Shown here: piece after piece, positions 39,169-50,280 of the stretch
Position numbering within the stretch: the stretch's first letter is position 1
Layout: each line of letters opens with the position of its first letter
NCBI GenBank assembly: GCA_037447655.1
Contig: JBBHKE010003155.1
Span: 46,981 to 110,980, forward strand
DNA from: Zygnema cylindricum
Taxonomy: Eukaryota; Streptophyta; Zygnematophyceae; Zygnematales; Zygnemataceae
Length of the DNA stretch: 64,000 nucleotides
Reading direction: 5' to 3'
The notes under the pieces: generated by a model
Database searches by the model: none
What the model was told of the DNA's origin: nothing
The model's input: only the letters and a program-made list of their open reading frames with translations
Position numbers and translations under genes: made by a program

Positions 39169-42100
39169 ATGGCGGTTGTAAAGAGGGAGGAAAGGGGTCA
39201 CGAGGATGTTGGTGTCATGGACGACGAGGAGGCGGTGGTTTTTGCAACACTGCAAAAAAATGCGAGAAGAATTACCATTGTCAATCACACAAATTATCGC
39301 CATAGAATAGCAATGTCTTTTAGAGAGCGGACTTCAAAGACAGATATATGGAATAGTATAGTGGTAGTAAACAATCTAGTATTTCGAACTGTAAGTTATT
39401 TGCAGTATATAGATATTCCCTTTCTTTCACCACTACCTCCATCACGACCCCCAACTTCTCTAGGTGGTTCATTGGTATCAGATGTGGGTCCATCAAGCCA
39501 AACATCACATCCTCCATCTTCGACCCCTTTATCCCCAACCCCTCTGGTTTTAAAGACGACATCAACTCCCGTACCCAACGCGGGGCCTTCTTGAGTTCCA
39601 TGTCCTGGGTGTGGCAAGTTGTACGCCGCAGGGGCGGGTGTCTCAAGGCATTCGAAAGCTTGTCCGAAGACTAAGGCTAACATTTCCCCATGTTCCCCTG
39701 AACATCTTATGCACCCTCGTGTTCGTCGTCAACCATCTCCGTTTGATTGGCAATTTGTTCGACGCCTTTATGTTCTTGGGTGCTATCACTTGGGCTACCC
39801 GCGTCCGCGTCTCTACACCCGTATTCCCCATCATCTCCCAGAACCAATCCAAACAGCTTTGCGTCTTCTTTTGGATTTATTGGCTAATGATGATGCAAGT
39901 GAAGCAGTTTGGCATCTACTATTCATGTTTCCGCTTTGGGTTCTTATTTTGCCATCACGAGGGGGAGCTAGTGGAGCTCGTGAGACTAGGGCTCGATGTC
40001 TGTGCTTTCTACGTGGCTACTAGGAGTCTTTGTAACAAGAGCACACAGATCGAGTTATTGGCCTTCATGTCTCACCTCATCGTCGTTGCGCCCTCTTACC
40101 AAGTTCTACCGCAAGACTGCACGGAGCTGTCCTCCTTGGTCGTTCGGGTGAATTTTCTCGGGCTGCGCGAGCTCTTCGGCCTTTCACACCCTCTCCATCT
40201 TCAGAGGCAACTGTTGACACGTTGCGTTTGCTGCATCCTCCTACACTTGGCGACACCCTCTCATTTGTTGAAGGGCACGATCCTCTTGAATTGTTTGATT
40301 TGAATCGCGAAGCCTTTGCGAAAGCCCTCATCAAGTCGCCGCACTTTTCAGCGAGAGGTCATTCTAGGATGGTTTATGAATTACTTCGTGATATCTTTCC
40401 TCTTGAGATCCCATCCCAAGGATTCGACCTCCTGTTTAAGGTAGCCTCTGAGATGGCTCGTGGTCACATTCCCCATACTGTAGTCCCGCATCTTTTTGCT
40501 GCTCGAGATGTGGTTGTTTATAAGCCTGCTGGGGGGATTCGTCCAATCGCCATTGGTGAAGTTTTGTACCGCTTGGTGGCTTGTGCTGTTTGTATCCAAC
40601 TCCAAGGAGCGTTTCACGACCATTTTTCACCGCATCAATTTGTTGTTGCTACAAAAGGGGGTTGGGAGGCGGTTATCCATGACTTGCGAACAGTTTTGGA
40701 TCTGCATTCGGATTAGATGGTCCTTCAGGTGGATGTGTCTAACGCCTTCAATACAATTGATCGTAATGCTATTTTACGAGAACTACGACATGCACCTTCG
40801 CCTATCAATCAATTGTTCCCTTTTGTTCGATCCTTTTATGCTCGGCCTAGCCTGCTACTCTTTCCTCTCGGGGGTCTTTTGGTTGATGTTGCCACTTTAG
40901 ATTCTGCAACTGGCACTCAACAAGGTGATCCTTTAGGGGCACCTATTTTTTCTATTACCCTTCTTCAAGCATTACGAGCGTTAGCCACAACCTTCACGGG
41001 TTGTTATTTTTTTCAATGGCGGATGACACGTATATCGTGGGTCCGCGCGATCAAGTTTTTTTCTGCTTTTCTCATATTGCAAACCAATTCTATCGGATCG
41101 AGCTCTGTGGTAAACCATCTAAGTGTGTGGCTTGGTGCCCACGAGGTTTGCCGTAAAATTGCCCGCTCCCCAACGATTTTCGCCTTGCATCTCACGACGA
41201 GGGTATCAAGGCTTTAGGTTGCCCTATTGGTGGTACTTCTTTTATCAACCAGGTGGTCGAGGATGCATTGTTGGAGGACCTTTCAAATAGCGACGATCTC
41301 CCTAAGTTGTCGAACACACAAGTGGCATTTTCAATCTTGATTTGTTGTTTTGCTCAGCAACCTCTCTATTTTGCGCGGACTTTACCACCTACGACTTGTT
41401 TTTTGTCTTCCCTTAGAGAATTTGACGGCATATTTTTGTGTGTGCTTCTTCACCTCGTTGGTCATGGGATTTTTGATCGTGTGAATGGGCCACTCGCTCG
41501 TCAGCAAGCCAGCCTCCTTATTTCCAGCGGCGGTTTAGGTGTGATTTTCATGGCCAAAGTTGCGCCAGCCGCGTATTTTGGTAGTTGGGCTTTGGTGGTT
41601 CTACCATCACTTCTCGTTTCATTGTGGATGATGTCCCTATTTTGGCGCAAGTTGTCTCTAAAGTGGAAGACGGTCTTTTTCGATTTCACCAATTTTTCTT
41701 TTCGCTCGTGCATTACTTCCCCTGGATGCTCGAAACCAAGTTCCACCTTTTGATTCTCTCATGGCCGACTCTAACTTCCAACTTCAACAACGTATATTTA
41801 ACCAAGTGGCCACCGCTGATTTTGCGAACCTATTGGAGGCCCTACCTTCTGCTCATGTGGGTGCTCGTTTACGTTCGTGTTATGGGCCTTGGGCTGGTGC
41901 GTGGCTACAACCAACATCAACTTTTTCGACGCTCCGTCTATCATCCGACCAATTTACTTTTGCTCTACGCTTGCGGTTGGGTTTGCCTCACCCTCCACTT
42001 TTTGGGGGGGCTCGGTTCGTTTGTAACCAACCCATTGATGCTGAGGGAATCCATTTGCTTCGTTGCTCGCATGGGTGGGAACGAACTGTCGTGCATGATT

Positions 42101-42660
42101 TGGTGTGAGATGCCATTGCTGCCATTGGTGCCGAGGCAGGCTACACGGTCAAACGTGAGGTTTCTAATACACTTCCACCTCGGCCCCAATCTAAGGGTTT
42201 TAGCACCCCTCGGTTTAACGTAGTTTTACTTCATGGTGTTGGGAGGACGTTTGGCGATGTGGTCTTCACGGATCCGACTGGGGCACACATTTTATCTCGC
42301 GCGGCTTCGCATTCAGGTGTGGCGGCTCGGGACCCAGCAGCTACAATAAAATGAGATTACGCTCATCGAGACCCGTTGGAGCAATTTGTCCCGTTTGCTA
42401 TGGAGATTTTTGGATCTTTGGACAAGTACTTTGATGACTTCCTTTGCCACTGTGCGCGAAAAACGTTTGAATCTCGAGGTCCAAGCTGTCCTCCACCGAG
42501 TCTTTTGGTTGCGCTCTACCGACAACGTGTCTCAATTGCACTTCAACAAGTTGCGGCTCTCCTTCGACGTAGCACACTAGGTGAGGACCGGCGAGGTCTT
42601 CCAGACCTTCCGCCAACGGACCCGGTTCACATCGATGATCTACGTGGTTGTGGACCTTAG
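39169..42660 (+). mobile_element. RLE-type (R2-like) non-LTR retrotransposon, degenerate
   Basis: One long ORF with the R2-type order. An N-terminal C2HC finger (CPGCGKLYAAGAGVSRHSKAC) lies at about 39601-39663. RT shows VVVYKPAGGIRPIAIGE (about 40511), motif A LQVDVSNAFNTID (about 40720), GTQQGDPLG (about 40912) and motif C MADDT (41016). A cysteine-histidine knuckle of the form C-x4-D-x2-G-x-H-x3-C lies near 42021, then a GDVVFTDP stretch and a terminal domain as in restriction-like endonuclease elements. Most of it is in frame 1. Stops occur at 39592, 40021, 40033, 40714, 42106 and 42351, with frameshifts near 41007, 41590 and 41750. The 5' limit is uncertain, and 39169-39430 may be host. 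The endonuclease assignment is inferred from layout. Confidence 0.8.
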
Positions 42661-44017
42661 TTTGTCTAGGGGTAGTCTAGTCTAGGTTTTTTCATTTTGT
42701 CGGCGGTCTAAGTCTGTTGTTGTTTTGTTTTGGTTCTTTCCTCTTGTTAGTATTGCTCTGTTTCGTTTCAGTTTTTAGGCGTAGATTACTTTCTTGTGAC
42801 TCTTGTAGTCTCTAAATGTTTTTTTCAGTTTTACACTTTTTTTACTCAGATGGTTTTGCCAACGCAATTTTTGCAATAAAGGTTTTCTGCTTTGACCCAA
42901 AGGCAATCAATGAATAGCAAACGTGACGGAAATTGTACGGCATTGACGGCATTGGACGGCATTTGGTACTTTTTACCATCATTAACAAAAGCATCGATCG
43001 CTATATTGCGTCATCATGGACCACTTTAATTTGGCGTGTACGGATTTCAATTCTAGTACGGATTGACAAACCTTAGCTAATCGTTTAGACTGTTTCACAG
43101 AAACGAGCTTAAGTCTATGTTGCACAGTGCGAAGGGTCAGTATTTCCGTCACTTTTTACACGTTTGTGATTGGCTGTGCGTATGCCGGCACTGTTTGATT
43201 TGCCGGGCAGTCAGTTAATTATTTTAGCCGAGGCCGATGTGAGTTTCACGATTCACCTAACAGTTTTGATTGGCTGAGTGAGTTATGAGCAGTCTAGTTT
43301 TTAATTTCTGGCCAATCTGTTTTTCTTTTTGCACGCAGTAGCCATGAGGTTTGCGATATTTCCTACATTTGTGATTGGTTGCTTTGAGTTTTGGGCAGTC
43401 AGTTTCTTTTTCTGTTAGAGTCATTTTTTCTTTTCTTTTCAGTCGCCGCAGGAAGGTGTACGATTATTCCCACGTTTGTGATTGGCTGCGCGACTGAAGG
43501 ACAGACATTCTTTTGTCGACAGGCGATGGCGATATTTTTTTGCAGCCACCGCCGTTAAGTTTCGCTATTCTTACTACGTTTGTCATTCTCCTTGAGTGTC
43601 GGGCAGCCAGTTATTATTTTTTATTGCTTGTAGCAAGTCGTGCGTCGCATGTGCAGTGTACTAAACCGAGTATCACTATAAGTGTAAAGGTTTTTTTCGA
43701 CACTTAAATCTTTTCTCCCTAAACCTAAAATGTACTTCAACATTATTCGACTGCTTGTTGGTTTTAATCCAGACATAGTAACTTCTAGTTTGATAAGTAA
43801 CCCATTATTGACATGGAAATACACGAGCAAACATTTACACCAAAAATTCAAAAAGAATGAAAAGAAAGAAAGTTGAACTTGTTATACAACATTTCCACAC
43901 GCCCTTTTCATTGAAACTATAAACAACGAGACAAACACAGTACAATCGTCTCTCTAACAATTTTTACTTTCTTGAAAAAAATAATTGAAAAAAAACGAAC
44001 TTTTACAAAATTAACTT
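42661..44017. other. Non-coding: R1 copy 3 and a 104-bp tandem array
   Basis: 42899-43240 matches 10095-10480. It runs into a tandem array (43130-43610) of about 104-bp units carrying GTGATTGGCTG. 43653-43725 is an M1 MITE fragment (AAGGTTTTTTTCGACACTTAA). No gene. Confidence 0.6.
43130..43610. repeat. About 104-bp tandem array with inverted CCAAT motif
   Basis: Copies of TTTGTGATTGGCTG occur at about 43167, 43267, 43372 and 43479, with a decayed one near 43579. Each is followed by GGGCAGTCAGTT-like sequence. Spacing is 100, 105, 107 and 100 bp. Single copies occur in R1 at 10380 and 31265. Confidence 0.7.
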
Positions 44018-46874
44018 TTACTTTTTAGAGAAAAATGAAAGCAGCGACTGTTGCTTATCCTGATCTCGAGCTTTTTCCTTCTTAGGACTCCCAACCCTAT
44101 TAAAATTTTCCATTGAGGATCCTAATTTGTGGTAATGCTTCCTCTCTTTCCCTTCCTCGTTAAAAGTTGTAACTTCTCGTGGGTGTTTTTTTCCTGCATG
44201 GTTAAACAAAACCGGATTTTCTCCCATATTTACAACATTTTGTTCATTTTTTCGCTCGTTTTTCCCACCTACGGTATCGATATCGGATAAATTTTCCGGT
44301 ACGTTTAAACCAATTACTCTGATTTTCATATTATTATCAGTTTCAAAACTCTTCTCTCTTTCTTTTGCTCTTTCCTCGTCTTCAAAAGAAGGCAATTGCC
44401 CCTCTGAGTTCCTAATGACTTTGTCGTCTTTTTCCTCGTCTTTTCTTCTGTCTAGTTTCCATCCCCTTCTTTCCACTTCGTCATAATTAAAAGGTTTCGC
44501 TTCCCCTTCATCATGTTTAAGCGGTATTAATTCCTCAGTGACATGTTTAAGCGGTTTTACATCCTCTTTGTCTAACTCGTCCTCATGTTTAAACGGTTTC
44601 ACATCCTCCTTTTCATATGTGAATGGTTTGGATTCCTCATTTCCATAAGAGAAAGCTTCTTCATCATTGAAGAAATTGTTTTTTTTACTAAAACCAATGT
44701 TATTATTCACCGACGATTTACTATCAGAGAGTTGTGATTTTTCTCCCTTTCCCTCCTTAGTATCCTCTACCTTTTGTTGAGTTTGTTTGCTAAAAAAGTT
44801 TTTGATTGCATTTTCTTTCGATGCTTTCAACTGCAAAAAGTCAGAATCAACACAAAAGATAAACTTAAAATAAAAAAAATGACCAAACAGAATAAAATAA
44901 AAAACATTCATTTTCCCCTCTAACATGCGCAACTAAGAAGGAGATAAACATTTATCATTCATTTTTTAATTTGTTTCCTCATTTACAGAAGAGAAAAGAG
45001 AGAGAGGCTTACTTAATTTTTCATTTTGGCTTCCTTTTTGTTTCAGACAGAGAAGAGAGAGAAAGGAGAGGAGAAGAGCGAAGAGGAGAGGGGAGGAGGA
45101 GAGGGAGAGGAGAGGAGAAGAGGAGAGGAGAGAGGAGAAAGGAGAGGAGGTGAGAAAGGAGAGGAGATGGGAGAGAAGACAGGCAAGGAGAAAGGCGAGG
45201 AGAAAGGAAAGGAGAGAGGCGAGGAGAGAGGGAGGAGAGAGGGAGGAGGGAAAGGAATCTGGCAAAAATTAAGATGTACAGAGATCCAGGAGAGGCCGAG
45301 GAGCCAAAATGATGAGGAATGAAGGATTGCCAGAAGAGGGAGGATAAGAGATGAAAAGAGATGAGGAGAAAGATAAAAGAGAGACAGAAAATGATATGCC
45401 ATACATATTGAGAGCAAAAAAGACATAAAGAGGAGAGGATAGATAATGCTTATATGACCGACAAGAAGATATAGGAAGGAGACAAGAGAGAAGATATGAC
45501 AGAGAGGAGAGGAGGCGGAGGGGAGAGGCGGAGGAGAGAGAGAGGGAGGATAAGGTGGAGAGAGAGAGGTGAGAGAGAATAAAATAAATAAAACAAAACA
45601 AAAGAAACTAAAAAACCAGCAAAAACAAAAATAAACCTGAAAACAAAAACATAAAGAAAACTACAGAGTGAAATACATAACCAAAAAACATAAAAAACAA
45701 TTACAATATTAGTGAAAAATTTTAAAAGAAAAACAAACCTCCGCAATACATTGGGGTCCATCCACTGACGGCTTTCCCATCGCAGGACTGACCGCGTGCC
45801 AAATCTACAAACAATAAAAAATAAATATATAAATAACAAACGAATAAATAAAAAGAAATAATAATAACAATATTAATACTTTTTAATAATAAATTAATAA
45901 TTTTTCCTTCACTATTACCTTCTTTTCTTCTGACTTCATTTCCAGAATAATTGTTTTGTTTCCTACTTTATACCCATTTCCTCCTCACAGATACTTCCTA
46001 TTTCTAAATGTTTAATCATTCACCAAACCCAACTCCTCATATGGTTCGTAAAAAAATATGTATACTTATGAATATAAAAATAATAAAAAAACAAATATAC
46101 CATAAACATTTTATAGAAATAATAACTTCTTTAAGCGTATACTTTACCTCATATGGTTGGATCGATTCAAAAATGAGTACAATCATTACAACATCCCAAT
46201 AATATATATATATATATATAGTATATACACATATATGTATATGTATATACACATATGTATATATACATATGTATACAAATTAATAATATAATAATATAAT
46301 ATAAACATAGTACAAAAATACGATACAATATTCACTTTACTCACCAAATCAGATTCCTCATATGGCTGGGTCAATTTAACAATGTCCTCCAATTTGAGTT
46401 CTCCGTCCAACCAAGCCTCCCTCGATTCTTCGGTATTCAAAATAACAGGCATTCGATCTGTTTTCTCATATATAGAGAAAGGGAAGAGAGAAGAAGAGAT
46501 AAGGACAGGGAGCGGGAGAGGGAGAGAGAGAGGGAAATGGAGAGGAGAGAAACGGAGAGAGAGAAAGAGGGAGAGAGAGGGAGAGGAAGGGAAAGGGGGG
46601 AGGAAGGGAAGGGAAAGAGGGAGAGGGAGAGGGAGAGAGAGGAGACCCTTAATGAATCCGCATCAATCAGTTAACAACTTTTTGTGTTTGCAAAGCGATC
46701 AAAATTGGAAGCTCCATTAACTCACACACCCATTTTATTGACAAGCCACTATGACCTAACGTATGGAACCTAGCACATACCTTAGTTCTAAAAACTCGCC
46801 AGGAGGAGAGGGGGAGGGAGGAGGGAGAGAGGAGGGAGAGAGGAGGGGGAGAGGAGGGAGAGAGGGGAGAGGGG

Positions 46875-46905
<31 letters not shown>

Positions 46906-49900
46906 TTCCTGGCTTTGGTAACCATTTTTCTTCTGGCTTTTTCCTTTTTTCCATGAATCCTAGGTACTCCACAAAAATAAACATATGATAATATACAAGA
47001 TCCGCATTATGTATGAATGTATATATACACGTACATCGATCCTCTAAACCAGAAGTTGTAAAAACATTCTACATGTAAAAAACTGTATAACGGTCAAATT
47101 ATAAAAAAAAATTGCGAATTATTATTATTGTAATTGTTATATTATATAGTAATTAATAATAATATTCCTATTGTACATTTACAAAATTAACAATTTTTAA
47201 TAAATAAAAAAGCATTGCAAATTAGGGAGAGGGCGAGAGAAGTAGGAAACGGGAGAGGAAAAGGGAGAGAGAGAGGAAGAGGGAGAGTGAGAGGGAGAAA
47301 GGGAGCGAGAGGGGGAGAGAAGTTACAAACCCACCGTGAAGCCATTCCAAACGTTTGCTCACTCTTGTAGTAAGGACAGTATAGGTGTACATTATACTTC
47401 CTGTAGAAATAATAAACAAATGAATAAAGAAAATAAACAAATAAATGAAAATAAAAGAAAAAAAATCAACAAATAAACAAATGGAAATGGAAAAGAAATG
47501 AAAAGGACCAAGAAAGAAGAAATAGGCAAAGAAAAAAGAAAAAAAAATGGTCAGGAGAAGGGAAGGGAAGGGAAGGGAAGGGAAGGGAAGGGAGACAAAG
47601 AAAAGTCTGACCTTGGTCATCTTCCCATCTGTCGTATAATCCCGCGAAAACGAGAGGATCCCCATTCTTCAAATATATATAATAAGGTTGTTTTTTACTC
47701 CCATCTTTTTTCCACTCATAAAATCTGTAATACCGACAAAAGTTTCAATTTATAAATTTACAATAACTCTTAACAACACAATATCATTTTCTATCAATAT
47801 TTCGTTTTTTTTTTTTTTTTTTCCATTTTCTCTCCAAATTTTCTCATTTGGTAACTCCTCCAACCTCAATTCTGACACAAAAAGACAAAAAAGTACCCTG
47901 CGATAAAAAGGTTTTTTTTCATGATCTTGCAAGTTTAAAAATAGAACCGAATGAAAAAAAATATCTACTACTAAATGTGTCGACAAACTATAAAAATGAC
48001 CCTCCCCTCTTTACTCCCTCGCTACCCTCCCAACCTTCCCAACTCCGCTCCTTGCCCTCCCTAGCATCCCCTACCAGAGAGAGAGGGGGGTGGAGAGGGG
48101 AGAGCGCAAGGGCGAAAGACAGGAGAGAGCGAGGGAAAGGACGAGGGAGAGGGAGAGGAGAGGGAGCGAGAGAGAGGTAGAGGGAGAGGACATGGGCGGC
48201 GAGCGCGAAGAGGACAGGGGCGAGAGGGTGATGGGGAGAGAGAGAGAGAGGGCAAGGGCGAGGGAGAGGAAGACGGCGAAGGAGAAGAGGAAAAAGGCGA
48301 GGGAGGGTGAGTGGGAGGAGGAGAGGGACAAGGCGAGGGGAGAGTGAGTATGAGAGGGCGAGGAAGAGAGGAAGGGAGAGGGATAGGGAGAGGGAGAGGA
48401 AGAAGGAAAGGGCAAGGACGAGGGAGAGGGAGAGGGAGAGTGAGAGTGTGAGAGGGAGAGGAAGAGTGAGTGGGCGAGGGCGAGGGGGACGGCGTGGGAG
48501 AGGGAGAGGGAGTTGAGAGGGAGAGGGAGTGGGCGAGGGAGAGAGAGGGAGAGTGCGCTAGCAACTATACAAGGTGTACTCGACAAAAAAAGTCAACCAA
48601 GATATTGAATAGATGTCATCATAAATTAAATAGAATAAATGAACCGCAGTTGATTATAATTTTCCAAAAAACAAAAAATATGGTTTTGTTAGTAAGAAGC
48701 AATCCTCGAAAGAAAAGGTAGAAATCTTTTTTTTTTCTTCGGAAAAAATAAAAATATTAAAATATAAATATGGCAAAATATGACAAAAATGACAAACCAT
48801 GATAAAATAGGCAAAATTTGGAAAAAATACAACAAAATATTCTAAAACCATGGGACATTTGGTCAAAATGGTTATTAAATCATGGTAAAACATGATAAAC
48901 CATGAAAAAATTGGACAAGTGGACAAAATATGATAAAATATGACAAAATATGGGAAAATTGTACAAAATTTTACAAAACATGGCAAAAAATGACAAAATA
49001 TGTCAAATCATGCAAAAATATGATAAACCGTGACAAAATTTGGCCACAAAAAGACAATAAAACAAACTATGGCAATGAATCATGAGGGAAAAAAGGAAAA
49101 AATAAAACGGAAAATACAACAAGAAGAAAAAAATGAAGAATGAAGGGTTTTTCTTACCCTTCGGAAAGAACAAGACATCGATTTCTTGGAAGTAACCGTC
49201 GAAACGAAGCCTTCTCGTGAACCGATTCCGATCGAGCATTGAACTGCAAAAACAATATTTTTTGCAAAGAAAACGTTATTTAAAAAAAAAAAAAAAAAGC
49301 TAAACAAAGACTGGAAAAAAATCTGAATGTGACAAATTTTGCTTGAGGGTTGAACTACAAAAACAATCTTTTCATAAACAGATTGATTGGACAAAAAAGG
49401 GAAAAAAGAAACAAAAAACAATTGAACTAAACAAATGACACGAAATTATGGGACAAATGTGACAGATTCATCTTTTTATAAACAAAGCCTAATTAAAAGA
49501 AATAATTGAAAAGAAAAAGAAAATTTAAAGTAAACAAATGAAACTAACCTATGGGACGCATGTGACAAATTCAGATCGAACATTGAAAATAACAATATAT
49601 CGCTAAACAAACGTAAATCAAAAGAAAGAAAGAAAAAGCGAAAATTGAATAACTCAAATGAAACTGAACTATGGGACACATGTGATTGTATATATGTTGT
49701 CTACAATTTCACTTTTTACCACAAAACCTTACATTGCTATTAGAGTTAGCAAATTATTAGTGTTAACAATTGATTCAAGTTAGCTACACTAAATTATGTT
49801 TTGCCACGTGGCTTTTTGGCTACTTAACTAATCACTGTTATCAACATTAATTATGATTTTGGGTCAAAAAAATACTCATCAAAAAAATAGTATTATCTCT

Positions 49901-50237
49901 AACAAATCGGACGGATTCTATACAAGAATTAGAGTGGTTAGATTGGTTATCGCTACAAGTACACTGCCCATCGCTATTGGAGATAACCACTCGAACCACT
50001 CTAATTCGAGTGAATTTTTTTTTACCCAAAATCATAGATTACTGTTCAAAACATTACTCCGGTAATTGGCCATCAATGAGCCACGTTGCAAAACACCATT
50101 TAGTGTAGTAAATCCAAATAAAGTATTAACACTACTAATTCACTAATTCTAACAGGGATTGGCGGTGCAGAGAGAGAGCGAGAGAGAAAGAGAGAGGGAG
50201 AGAGAAAGAGAGGGAGAAAGAAAGAGAGAGAGAGAGG

Positions 50238-50280
<43 letters not shown>

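Noticed and set aside
48061-48586. Overlapping 160-170 codon frames on the minus strand
   Set aside because: Translation of a GAGGGA microsatellite inside HMCES intron 3.
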